NCBI GenBank assembly: GCA_004298345.1
Contig: SCTV01000038.1
Coordinates: forward strand, 1-6,331
Origin: Patescibacteria group bacterium
GTDB taxonomy: Bacteria; Patescibacteriota; Minisyncoccia; Phycocordibacterales; PALSA-1337
Direction: 5' to 3'
DNA length: 6,331 bases
The notes under the pieces are model-generated. The model was given only the letters and a program-made list of their open reading frames with translations, made no database searches and was not told where the DNA came from. Position numbers and translations under genes: made by a program. Below are positions 1 through 5,170 of the stretch, piece after piece. Position 1 is the first letter of the stretch. Each line of letters opens with the position of its first letter.

Positions 1-1059
1 GCTGGTGTTGCTATGGCCTCAAAAAATAGCACTGATGACGGCGCTATAAAAATAGGCGTGGCTATCCCGCTCACCGGAAACTATGGTTCTATCGGCGAAA
101 AGATAAAAAATGGTCTTGATCTAGCTAAACAAGATATCGAGAGCAAGAATCCGGGCGTGTCCATCAAGCTCGTCTATGAGGATGCATGTTTGCCAAAAGA
201 TATTACTTCGGCGGTACAAAAGCTCATCAACGTGGACGAGGTGCGGGTGATAAATCAGTTTTGTGCGATCGGCCTCGTGCCGTCTATTGATATCACCGAA
301 TCGAAAAAAGTGATCAGTGTTGGTGTAGCAGCCAACGTGAGCGATCTCACTAGCAAAAAATATTATTTCTCTCCAAACTTTTCAGTAAAAGAGAATGCGA
401 CCACTATTGCGAACTTTGGCACAAACACATTGAAAGCAAAAAAGGCTGCCTTTCTCTATTACAATACTCAGTTTGGAAAAGATTATCGAAGATACACCGG
501 TGAGCAGTTTGTAGCAAGCGGGGGAGAGATTGTGGCTGATGAAATGGTAAATCTTGATATAACCGACTTTAGAACAAATCTAGCGAAAATAAAGAAAGCT
601 AAACCGGATATTATCTTCGTCACTCATCTTACTGGTGGGCTCGGCACGATCATCAAACAAGCAAAAGAGCTCGGCATGAAAACTCCGTTTGTGGGTAACT
701 ATCAAAACGAAGACTCGCTCGTCCTCAATATCGCCGGAAGTGCAGCCGAAGGATTTATTATTTCTTCTGCAGACCCAGAAATTCTGAGTGCAAATAATAG
801 TGAGTTCAAACAAGCATATCAAAACAAGCATGATGTCGCACCGGATGTGTTTGCTTCAAATGCATATGATGCCTTGCGCCTAGAAGTGCCTGCGTATATT
901 GCTTGCAAAGGTGATACCGACTGCATAGCACAAGAGCTGCACAAGGTGGCAAACTATAAGGGCGTGAGTGGCACAATCACGATTGACCAAAATGGCTTTG
1001 CTTCGAAACCGACCGTGTTCAAAATCGTGAAAGATGGTAAGTTTGTGTTGTACAAGTAA
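1..1059 (+). CDS. Periplasmic-type amino-acid/ligand binding protein (Peripla_BP_6, LivK-like), 5'-truncated
   Basis: This is the solute-binding component of an ABC importer of the branched-chain amino acid (LivJ/LivK) type, or a related stand-alone sensor. The frame is open from base 1 (Ala-Gly-Val-Ala before the first Met at 13). The gene therefore starts outside the window, and the missing part probably holds the signal peptide or lipobox. Counting from that Met, the family's first strand and ligand loop is clear (IKIGVAIPLTGNYGSIGEK, about 12-30). It is followed by the alternating Rossmann-like strands of two lobes (IIFVTHLTGGLG near 200-211; ASNAYDALRLEVPAY near 281-295). Cysteines at 59/84 and 298/304 could form two disulfides, which would fit an extracytoplasmic location. 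No permease or ATPase gene is visible nearby, so the ligand cannot be assigned. The stop is TAA, the only non-TAG stop in the window. The family call is firm; transport function is inferred. Confidence 0.88.
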   Translation, partial: AGVAMASKNSTDDGAIKIGVAIPLTGNYGSIGEKIKNGLDLAKQDIESKNPGVSIKLVYEDACLPKDITSAVQKLINVDEVRVINQFCAIGLVPSIDITESKKVISVGVAANVSDLTSKKYYFSPNFSVKENATTIANFGTNTLKAKKAAFLYYNTQFGKDYRRYTGEQFVASGGEIVADEMVNLDITDFRTNLAKIKKAKPDIIFVTHLTGGLGTIIKQAKELGMKTPFVGNYQNEDSLVLNIAGSAAEGFIISSADPEILSANNSEFKQAYQNKHDVAPDVFASNAYDALRLEVPAYIACKGDTDCIAQELHKVANYKGVSGTITIDQNGFASKPTVFKIVKDGKFVLYK

Positions 1060-1070
1060 AATAGAATAAG

Positions 1071-1108
1071 AAAAATCCCCCGCGGCGAGTACGCCGCGGG
1101 GGATTTTT
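1071..1108. terminator. Bidirectional intrinsic terminator between the binding-protein gene and xth
   Basis: A perfect 17-bp stem (aaaaatcccccgcggcg, 1071-1087, with its complement at 1092-1108) encloses a 4-base loop, AGTA. The A-run on the left and T-run on the right make it an intrinsic terminator on both strands, which fits its place between two convergent genes. Its central 28 bases (1076-1103) are the exact reverse complement of the hairpin at 2649-2676. Confidence 0.9.
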
Positions 1109-1141
1109 GTCTAATGTCTACTGTCTAAATACTAATGTCTA
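1107..1141 (-). repeat. Heptamer tandem array (TAGACAT-like, 5 units) across the xth stop codon
   Basis: On the minus strand the five 7-base units read TAGACAT, TAGTATT, TAGACAG, TAGACAT, TAGACAA. The first two units lie inside the last codons of xth. The third begins exactly at its TAG stop, and the last runs into the terminator hairpin. A matching five-unit array follows xerD at 2712-2746. Confidence 0.8.
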
Positions 1142-1922
1142 TCGAAACCGGACAATGATCCGAGCCCATCACTTCGGGGAGGATATCAGCCGATTTGAGG
1201 CGGGGAAGAAGGGCGGGGGAAATGAGCACGTAGTCTATTCTCCAGCCGACATTGCGCTCGCGAGCATTGGCAAAATGTGACCACCAGGTGTAGAAACCAT
1301 TGCCTTTTTTAAAATGGCGAAAGGTATCAATGAAACCAGCGTCGATAAAAGCTTGGAATCCGGCTCGCTCCTCGTCAGTAAAGCCTTTCAGCCCCACATT
1401 TTCCTTTGGCCGTGCGAGATCATCCGGCGTATGTGCCACATTTAAGTCTCCGCAAAAAACAACAGGTTTCTTTTTTTCAAGAAATTTACAGTAACTCAAA
1501 AACGCCGGGTCCCATTGCTTCTCTCGGAGAGGAATACGGCTCAAATCATCCTTTGCGTTCGGCGTGTACACCGTAACCACATAGAAATCTTTGTACTCGG
1601 CGGCAATTACTCTACCCTCGGTCAGCGGATCACCGTATCCATCTGCACAGAGTCCGTGTTTTTTTATAATCTCGTCAGGTAGACCATTGATCACCGACAG
1701 TGGCTTCTCTTTGGTAAAAATGGCCGTGCCTGAGTAACCCTTTTTCTCAGCCGAGTTCCAATACTCTTCGTACTCCGGTAGATCAATCACCGACTGATGT
1801 TGTTCAGCTTTGGTTTCTTGCAAACACAAAATGTCCGGCTGATATTTTTCAATAAAAGGCAAAAATAGTCCTTTTTTGTGCACTGCTCTGATACCATTTA
1901 CATTCCAGGAAATAATTTTCAT
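1125..1922 (-). CDS. xth: Exodeoxyribonuclease III / AP endonuclease
   Basis: This base-excision repair enzyme incises DNA 5' to abasic sites and has 3'-phosphodiesterase/exonuclease activity. It belongs to the Mg-dependent exonuclease-endonuclease-phosphatase fold of the ExoIII/APE1/ExoA family. At 265 aa it is full length for the family. All key residues are visible: Asn7 (WNVNGIRA), Glu36 in LQETK, Tyr119 (VYTPNA), Asp159 and Asn161 (GDLNVAHT), Asp230 (WRIDYVL), and the Asp255-His256 pair in GSDHCP. The motifs GYSGTAIF, TEGRVI and the DLARPKEN stretch resemble the ExoA/APE1 branch more than E. coli XthA. The ATG at 1922 starts directly on the family's conserved MKIISWN. It has no Shine-Dalgarno, but an extended -10 lies 6 bases upstream, so the message is probably leaderless. 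The gene is convergent with the binding-protein gene. Its 3' end merges into a heptamer repeat array. Confidence 0.95.
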   Translation of the reverse strand: MKIISWNVNGIRAVHKKGLFLPFIEKYQPDILCLQETKAEQHQSVIDLPEYEEYWNSAEKKGYSGTAIFTKEKPLSVINGLPDEIIKKHGLCADGYGDPLTEGRVIAAEYKDFYVVTVYTPNAKDDLSRIPLREKQWDPAFLSYCKFLEKKKPVVFCGDLNVAHTPDDLARPKENVGLKGFTDEERAGFQAFIDAGFIDTFRHFKKGNGFYTWWSHFANARERNVGWRIDYVLISPALLPRLKSADILPEVMGSDHCPVSIDISI

Positions 1923-1928
1923 AAGGAA

Positions 1929-1937
1929 AGTATAGCA
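1929..1937 (-). promoter_or_regulatory. Extended -10 promoter of xth, implying leaderless mRNA
   Basis: On the minus strand TGC-TATACT is an extended -10 element. Only six bases (TTCCTT) separate it from the xth ATG, so transcription would begin at or next to the start codon. No good -35 is seen at 16-18 bp; that region is occupied by the inverted repeat 1944-1965. Confidence 0.65.
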
Positions 1938-1974
1938 GGCTAAACCAAATTTTACTAAATTTGGTCGCCCAAGG
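1937..1974. repeat. Inverted-arm repeat, copy 1 (short centre), upstream of xth
   Basis: The left arm (aggctaaaccaaattttact) and right arm (ctaaatttggtcgccc) are shared with 5035-5099. They fold here as a 9-bp perfect stem, 1944-1952 with 1957-1965, around the loop TACT (AGTA on the minus strand). It overlaps the region where the xth -35 would sit and lies downstream of the 2078-2539 gene. It could be an operator, part of a terminator, or a dispersed hairpin element. The second copy, in an unrelated context, favours the last. Confidence 0.7.
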
Positions 1975-2027
1975 AAAAACAGAAATTTATCGTAAAAAAC
2001 AGGAAATAAAATACAAAATTTTGGACT

Positions 2028-2060
2028 AAAAAACCAACCGTTGATGCAATCGCGGGTTGG
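2028..2060 (-). terminator. Probable terminator of the GC-rich orphan gene
   Basis: On the minus strand a 6-bp stem (CCAACC with GGTTGG, 2055-2060 with 2034-2039) and a loop of about 15 bases are followed by six Ts (2028-2033). The stem is short and the loop large, but it lies 18 bases past the stop of the 2078-2539 gene, in the right orientation. Confidence 0.5.
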
Positions 2061-2077
2061 CGTGGGAAGAATGGAAC

Positions 2078-2539
2078 CTACCCTAGGGCAGCGGGAGCAA
2101 GGCTATCCATGACCAGTGCGAGATGAGCAGTGCGAGGAGGGAGACCTTCCACCATGATCACTTTCTTGCCCTCTGCCGACTGCCACGGCATGACCTTGAA
2201 GCCGAACTCATGGACCGCCGCAAGGACATGGTTGTTGAGCACCTTGGTGCACTGGACGAAGTAAACGGTCATCTGGCTCGGATGACCGGGCGCAGACTGG
2301 CAGGGAAGGACCTCGGAAAGCGGGTCTGTGTCCCCGATCCATTCCACGAACTTCGGATTGAGCACGCAACCGAGCTTGCGGTTGGCGAGGAAGTTGCGCA
2401 GGCGAGCAAGCGCGGGAACATGGTTGCGGGCATCCTCGACCTCCATGTAAATCGCATGGCGGGCGAAGGGTAGCAGTGGGTGCAGGTTTGGTGTCTTCAT
2501 AATGCTGTCTGGGAGCTTGTTTGGCGACACGCCAAACAT
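2078..2539 (-). CDS. Unrecognised GC-rich protein, 153 aa (possible shorter start)
   Basis: I do not recognise a family. The predicted protein is soluble, mixed alpha/beta, with no signal peptide or TM helix. It has Cys at 58, 80 and 97 and several aromatic-rich strands (MTVYFVQCTKVL, FGFKVMPWQ, KKVIMVEGLPP). It is probably real for two reasons. Its codons strongly prefer G/C in third position across the whole frame, and a near-consensus promoter lies 17 bases before the ATG. Composition differs from its neighbours: two 60-base lines sampled here (2161-2220, 2281-2340) are 62% and 67% GC, against 28% and 48% for lines in xth and xerD. This suggests transfer or a different selective regime. 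Start is uncertain: ATG at 2539 gives a leader of about 10 bases; ATG at 2500 (MKTPNLHPLL) gives 140 aa and leaves a hairpin in the leader. Neither has a Shine-Dalgarno. Stop is TAG. Confidence 0.7.
   Translation of the reverse strand: MFGVSPNKLPDSIMKTPNLHPLLPFARHAIYMEVEDARNHVPALARLRNFLANRKLGCVLNPKFVEWIGDTDPLSEVLPCQSAPGHPSQMTVYFVQCTKVLNNHVLAAVHEFGFKVMPWQSAEGKKVIMVEGLPPRTAHLALVMDSLAPAALG
2518..2538 (-). promoter_or_regulatory. Hairpin at the start of the orphan-gene mRNA
   Basis: A perfect 9-bp stem (tgtttggcg, 2518-2526, with cgccaaaca, 2530-2538) has a 3-base loop. It covers part of the upstream ATG (2537-2539) and lies within the first 35 or so bases of the predicted transcript. It would either hide that start, favouring the ATG at 2500, or stabilise the 5' end. 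Confidence 0.5.
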
Positions 2540-2556
2540 TTCTTTAATCTACCCCT

Positions 2557-2584
2557 ATTATATCAAATCCACGGCAAATGTCAA
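2557..2584 (-). promoter_or_regulatory. Near-consensus sigma70 promoter of the orphan gene
   Basis: On the minus strand there is a perfect -35 TTGACA (2579-2584), a 16-bp spacer ending in TGA, and a perfect -10 TATAAT (2557-2562) that is also extended. This is the strongest promoter in the window. A second TTGACA at 2610-2615 has no partner -10. Confidence 0.85.
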
Positions 2585-2648
2585 TAGCAGAGCATGAATT
2601 TAGGGGTATTGTCAAAAGGGCTTATTTTGTAAGGGTTTTAAGGGAATT

Positions 2649-2676
2649 TCCCCCGCGGCGTACTCGCCGCGGGGGA
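2649..2676 (-). terminator. GC hairpin downstream of xerD (exact reverse complement of the 1076-1103 hairpin)
   Basis: A perfect 12-bp stem (tcccccgcggcg) has the loop TACT on the plus strand, read as AGTA in the xerD transcript. On the minus strand it is followed by AAATTCCC and not by a T-run, so intrinsic termination is less certain than at 1071-1108. It may act as a 3'-end stabiliser or a weak terminator. It lies 35 bases past the xerD heptamer array. Confidence 0.65.
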
Positions 2677-2711
2677 TCACTTTGTAATTTCTCGGCAAAA
2701 AAACCTTGCTC

Positions 2712-2746
2712 CTGTCTTATGTCTCATGTCTAATTTCTACTGTCTA
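2712..2746 (-). repeat. Heptamer tandem array (TAGACAT-like, 5 units) starting at the xerD stop codon
   Basis: On the minus strand the units read TAGACAG, TAGAAAT, TAGACAT, GAGACAT, AAGACAG, followed by a decayed GAGCAAG. The first unit begins with the xerD TAG stop itself. Its length and unit number equal those of the array at the end of xth (1107-1141). Both arrays precede the same GC-hairpin type. Confidence 0.8.
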
Positions 2747-3661
2747 CTTCTTCCTCTTATTATGAAAATTCTTATGAATATCTCTCAAATGTTTATCTGT
2801 CACATGTGTGTAAATCTGCGTCGTCCCAATATTCGCGTGACCCAGCAAAGCCTGTACACTGCGAAGGTCAGCGCCGTTGGAAAGTAAGTCTGTCGCAAAG
2901 CAATGACGAATGACGTGCGGAGTCACTTTTTTAGAAATACCCGCTTTGATCGCATAGTGCTTTACAATACGCTCGATCGAACGACGAGTCAGTCCCGGAT
3001 CTTCACCCTCACCACATTCTTTATTTATTTTTATAAAAAGGGGATCTTCCACATCTGCACGTTTATCGAGATATGCTTTTACCGCCGAACGCGCCTGCTC
3101 AGAAAGAAACACCACTCGCACCTTTTCACCTTTACCTCTAATCGAAAATTCATCCGAGGACAGATCCAGATCCCGCGAGAGGGAACAGAGCTCGGAAACA
3201 CGTAGCCCGGTAGAAAAAAGTAATTCCAAAATTGCCCGGTCTCGCAGAGACTTGAGACTATTTCCCTCTGGCGCCTGAAGCAATCGGCCGAGCTCCTGCT
3301 CTGAAATCACGTCAATATGTCTCTCGCCAACCTTTGCAAGCTCGATATGCTCTGGAGAGAGCGTCTTTACGTCTCTTTTGGCCAAATATTTTAAAAATGC
3401 GCGCAGAGCAATCAGATAGTAGTTTTGGGTTTTCTTTTTGAGCGTGGCACCAGTTGGCTTGTTGTTGCCGGTCGATTGCCTATTGAGCCAGAGGCGGTAT
3501 TCGCGGAGAAGATTGTCAGAAATGTCTTTGGGGTCATTTGTCTTGGCAAAAGAAAGGAATCGGGTGAGATAGTGGTCATAATTTTCCACTGTTTTTACGC
3601 TCCGACCTTTTTCGATTTCAATATATTCGAGAAACTGCGTTTTGAGCTCTGAGAGATTCAT
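2744..3661 (-). CDS. xerD: Tyrosine recombinase XerC/XerD
   Basis: This site-specific recombinase resolves chromosome dimers at dif during division. The 305-aa product has an N-terminal SAM-like DNA-binding domain (about 1-95) and a C-terminal catalytic domain. The full catalytic set is present: Arg154 (TGLRVSEL), Lys177 (RGKGEK), His249 and Arg252 (HVIRH), His275 (LLGHANIGTTQ), and nucleophile Tyr284 (IYTHV). Their spacing is within a few residues of E. coli XerD. XerC and XerD cannot be separated by eye, and a single Xer protein may serve both roles here. The frame is open 38 codons further upstream. I choose the ATG at 3661 because MNLSELKTQFLEYI matches the usual Xer N-terminus and an extended -10 lies just ahead of it. 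The gene is divergent from rpsO and has no Shine-Dalgarno. No dif-like site was recognised in the window. Confidence 0.93.
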   Translation of the reverse strand: MNLSELKTQFLEYIEIEKGRSVKTVENYDHYLTRFLSFAKTNDPKDISDNLLREYRLWLNRQSTGNNKPTGATLKKKTQNYYLIALRAFLKYLAKRDVKTLSPEHIELAKVGERHIDVISEQELGRLLQAPEGNSLKSLRDRAILELLFSTGLRVSELCSLSRDLDLSSDEFSIRGKGEKVRVVFLSEQARSAVKAYLDKRADVEDPLFIKINKECGEGEDPGLTRRSIERIVKHYAIKAGISKKVTPHVIRHCFATDLLSNGADLRSVQALLGHANIGTTQIYTHVTDKHLRDIHKNFHNKRKK

Positions 3662-3668
3662 GTTTACC

Positions 3669-3677
3669 AGTATATCA
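3669..3677 (-). promoter_or_regulatory. Extended -10 promoter of xerD, implying leaderless mRNA
   Basis: On the minus strand TGA-TATACT ends seven bases before the ATG at 3661. The predicted transcript would therefore begin at or within a base or two of the start codon. No convincing -35 is seen. The position supports the shorter xerD start over the long open frame. Confidence 0.7.
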
Positions 3678-3699
3678 GATGTCGCACAATATATTATCA

Positions 3700-3708
3700 C
3701 CCCCCCCC
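3700..3708. repeat. Homopolymer run of nine C (nine G on the xerD strand)
   Basis: The run lies about 23 bases upstream of the xerD extended -10, near position -40 to -48 of the predicted transcript. Such a run is prone to slippage and could alter upstream promoter geometry. It could also be a sequencing weak point. Confidence 0.6.
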
Positions 3709-3777
3709 ATGGATAATACTTGGCCAGAAAATAGAAAAATGAAAAAACCGATAATACGGCTCTAGGACTGAACACAA

Positions 3778-3923
3778 TAAGGTTGCTTCGCTTTATCGAC
3801 CTTCACCGAGGGAGATACCTCGGTGTCTAGGAGCCACGACGGTGGCGGGCATGCTGAGCTCACCAGAGCGTAGCGCTCGATTTATATAGTCGCTCCGCTC
3901 CTTATAAATCGGGGAAGTTGCAA
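3778..3923. other. Hairpin-rich spacer block between xerD and rpsO, possible structured RNA or repeat element
   Basis: Four perfect stems follow one another. They are caccgagg/cctcggtg (3804-3811 with 3818-3825, loop gagata), gccac/gtggc (3833-3837 with 3842-3846), gagcg/cgctc (3866-3870 with 3874-3878) and cgatttata/tataaatcg (3878-3886 with 3903-3911). The segment also holds gcatgc and gagctc palindromes and repeated 'gcttcgc / gctccgct' words. It has no long ORF. It ends at the rpsO -35 box, so it is not part of the rpsO transcript started there. It does not match tmRNA, RNase P, SRP RNA or tRNA consensus features that I could check by eye. The transcribed strand, if any, is unknown. Confidence 0.4.
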
Positions 3924-3946
3924 TTAAATCCCTTTTATGCTAGTAT
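3918..3946 (+). promoter_or_regulatory. Promoter of rpsO, implying leaderless mRNA
   Basis: TTGCAA (3918-3923), a 17-bp spacer ending in TGC, and TAGTAT (3941-3946) form a good extended sigma70-type promoter. Only nine bases follow before the ATG at 3956, so the leader would be about 0-4 bases. An in-frame TAG at 3950-3952 rules out an earlier start. Confidence 0.8.
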
Positions 3947-3955
3947 ATATAGGCA

Positions 3956-4225
3956 ATGTTAACCGCAACAAAGAAGCTCAGAATCATCAAAGAAGTGCAG
4001 ATGCACGACAAGGACACTGGTTCTCCAGAGGTTCAGATTTCTATTTTGTCAAAAAAGATAGACGAGCTTGCAAATCATTTGAAAAAGCACAAGAAAGACA
4101 ACCATTCTCGCCGTGGACTCCTCGCCATGGTAGCTGATCGTCAGACTCACATTAAATACCTCCAGCGAAAGGACGTAAAGCGCTATAACGCAGTCGCAAA
4201 AAAGCTCGATCTCAAGAAAAAGTAG
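3956..4225 (+). CDS. rpsO: 30S ribosomal protein S15
   Basis: S15 is a primary 16S rRNA-binding protein of the small-subunit platform and contributes to a bridge with the large subunit. At 89 aa it has the same length as E. coli S15. The family signatures are present: DTGSPEVQ (20-27), HKKDNHSRRGLL (45-56) and YLQRKDVKRY (68-77), including the His-Ser-Arg-Arg-Gly RNA-contact region. The C-terminus is Lys-rich. The start is fixed by an in-frame TAG at 3950-3952, and there is no Shine-Dalgarno at a usable distance. The classic S15 autoregulatory leader structure is therefore absent if transcription begins at the promoter 3918-3946. It is monocistronic: own promoter upstream and own terminator directly after the stop. 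Confidence 0.97.
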   Translation: MLTATKKLRIIKEVQMHDKDTGSPEVQISILSKKIDELANHLKKHKKDNHSRRGLLAMVADRQTHIKYLQRKDVKRYNAVAKKLDLKKK

Positions 4226-4257
4226 ATTTGACGGGAACTATCCCGTCAAATTCGTTT
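4226..4257 (+). terminator. Intrinsic terminator of rpsO
   Basis: A perfect 11-bp stem (atttgacggga, 4226-4236, with its complement at 4241-4251) has the loop ACTA and is followed by TCGTTTTT. It starts on the base after the rpsO TAG. It is the only strong terminator here without the AGTA/TACT loop. Confidence 0.9.
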
Positions 4258-4274
4258 TTGGTCAGTTTAGACCT

Positions 4275-4302
4275 TTGATAATTCATCTTTGTACACTATA
4301 CT
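4275..4302 (+). promoter_or_regulatory. Promoter of the NYN-domain gene
   Basis: TTGATA (4275-4280), a 16-bp spacer and TATACT (4297-4302) form a good sigma70-type promoter. It implies a leader of about 98 bases before the ATG at 4407. That leader is AT-rich and holds only a weak 6-bp stem (4340-4345 with 4359-4364). It is the one clear long leader among the genes here. Confidence 0.7.
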
Positions 4303-4406
4303 TAGTTGTATTGAGCTCGTTTACATTGCAACATTTTCTGGATTTCAAACATTTTTTAAAATCCAAAGCAGTTTATCAACTTTTTTATAAATAATAATTA
4401 ATTTTC

Positions 4407-5036
4407 ATGAGCGTCATTAAACATAAAGAACAACGTGTCGGTATTTTTATCGATACACAAAATCTCTATCATTGCGCAAAAAATCTTTATCACGCGCGGG
4501 TCAATTTTGGCCAAGTGGTAAAGGATGCACTTGCCGGACGAGCACTGATCCGAGCAGTCGCGTACGTTATCACCACTGAATCAGGCGACGAAAAAAACTT
4601 TTTTGAAGCGTTGAGTAAAGTGGGTATTGAAACCAAAACCAAAGACTTGCAAATCTTTGCGGGTGGAAGCAAGAAAGCCGACTGGGACGTAGGTCTCGCG
4701 GTAGATGCAATCAAACTCGCACCAAAACTCGATACTGTAATCCTCGTTTCTGGAGATGGAGATTTTGTGCCACTCGTGCAGTATCTCCAAATACATGAAG
4801 GCTGTCAGGTAGAAGTACTTTCTTTTGGTAAATCAACCTCAAGCAAACTTATCGAGTCCGCTGATGATTTTATCGATCTTGATAGTAATCCGCGCAAATA
4901 CCTGATGGGCGGAGCACCGACTCGGGGAAGACGTGGTGCGGACAATACCCGAAGTGAACGTGCAGAGCGCGAAGAGCGGCCTTTGCGGAATGCGGGGACC
5001 AACAGCAATGATTCTACAACACCAAAGACGGAATAG
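4407..5036 (+). CDS. NYN-domain (LabA-like) predicted ribonuclease
   Basis: This protein has a PIN-like NYN domain (PF01936, LabA/DUF88 group), a fold of metal-dependent ribonucleases. The acidic pocket is complete: Asp16 and Asn19 in FIDTQNL, Asp94 and Asp100 in DWDVGLAVDA, and Asp117/Asp119 in VSGDGDF. The domain spans about residues 8-158 of 209. The tail (about 162-209) is disordered, Arg/Glu-rich and then Ser/Thr/Asn-rich (PTRGRRGADN, SERAEREERP), which would suit RNA or protein contacts. The start is fixed by an in-frame TAA at 4395-4397; there is no Shine-Dalgarno. The gene stands alone between the rpsO terminator and a long palindrome cluster. Nuclease activity and RNA targets are inferred from the family; no specific role can be given. 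Confidence 0.9.
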   Translation: MSVIKHKEQRVGIFIDTQNLYHCAKNLYHARVNFGQVVKDALAGRALIRAVAYVITTESGDEKNFFEALSKVGIETKTKDLQIFAGGSKKADWDVGLAVDAIKLAPKLDTVILVSGDGDFVPLVQYLQIHEGCQVEVLSFGKSTSSKLIESADDFIDLDSNPRKYLMGGAPTRGRRGADNTRSERAEREERPLRNAGTNSNDSTTPKTE

Positions 5037-5099
5037 GCTAAACCAAATTTACTTGACCAAACGGTACTCCGTTTTAGGTCTAAATTTGGTCGCCCTAGG
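5035..5099. repeat. Inverted-arm repeat, copy 2 (long centre with nested hairpin)
   Basis: The same arms as at 1937-1974 are present (aggctaaaccaaatttact and ctaaatttggtcgccc). Here they pair as 5042-5051 with 5081-5090. Inside sits a second hairpin, gacc-aaacgg/ccgttt-ggtc (5055-5064 with 5069-5080, a two-base bulge at 5075-5076), with the loop TACT. The left arm begins inside the TAG stop of the NYN gene. Confidence 0.75.
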
Positions 5100-5147
5100 G
5101 CGATGGGTACTCCCGGGCTAGCCCGAACATTTTGAGTACAAAATGTT
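5091..5147. repeat. Cluster of short perfect palindromes in the NYN-gene 3' region
   Basis: Four elements abut with almost no gap. They are cgccctagggcg (5091-5102), ggg-TACT-ccc (5105-5114), cgggctagcccg (5114-5125), and a 9-bp stem aacattttg (5126-5134 with 5139-5147) around AGTA. Two of the palindromes are centred on CTAG. Nothing codes here. Confidence 0.75.
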
Positions 5148-5170
5148 TTAGGGGGTAGATAAAAAATACT

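Noticed and set aside
2123..2473. Plus-strand ORF of 116 aa inside the GC-rich region
   Set aside because: It mirrors the minus-strand gene, which is longer, has strong G/C-ending codon bias and a near-consensus promoter. No promoter or terminator supports the plus frame.
2602..2644. Iteron-like AAGGG/AGGGG words upstream of the orphan promoter
   Set aside because: Four short words with uneven spacing (about 15, 15 and 9 bases); too weak to call an iteron or operator array.
3662..3775. N-terminal extension of xerD by 38 codons
   Set aside because: It would run through the promoter and the nine-G run, and the residues do not resemble a Xer N-terminus. The ATG at 3661 fits both the family and the promoter.
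3778..3923. S15 autoregulatory leader or riboswitch
   Set aside because: The rpsO promoter lies downstream of this block with the ATG nine bases past its -10, so the block would not be in that transcript.
3937..4137. 66-aa plus-strand ORF overlapping rpsO
   Set aside because: Frame-shifted shadow of the S15 gene.
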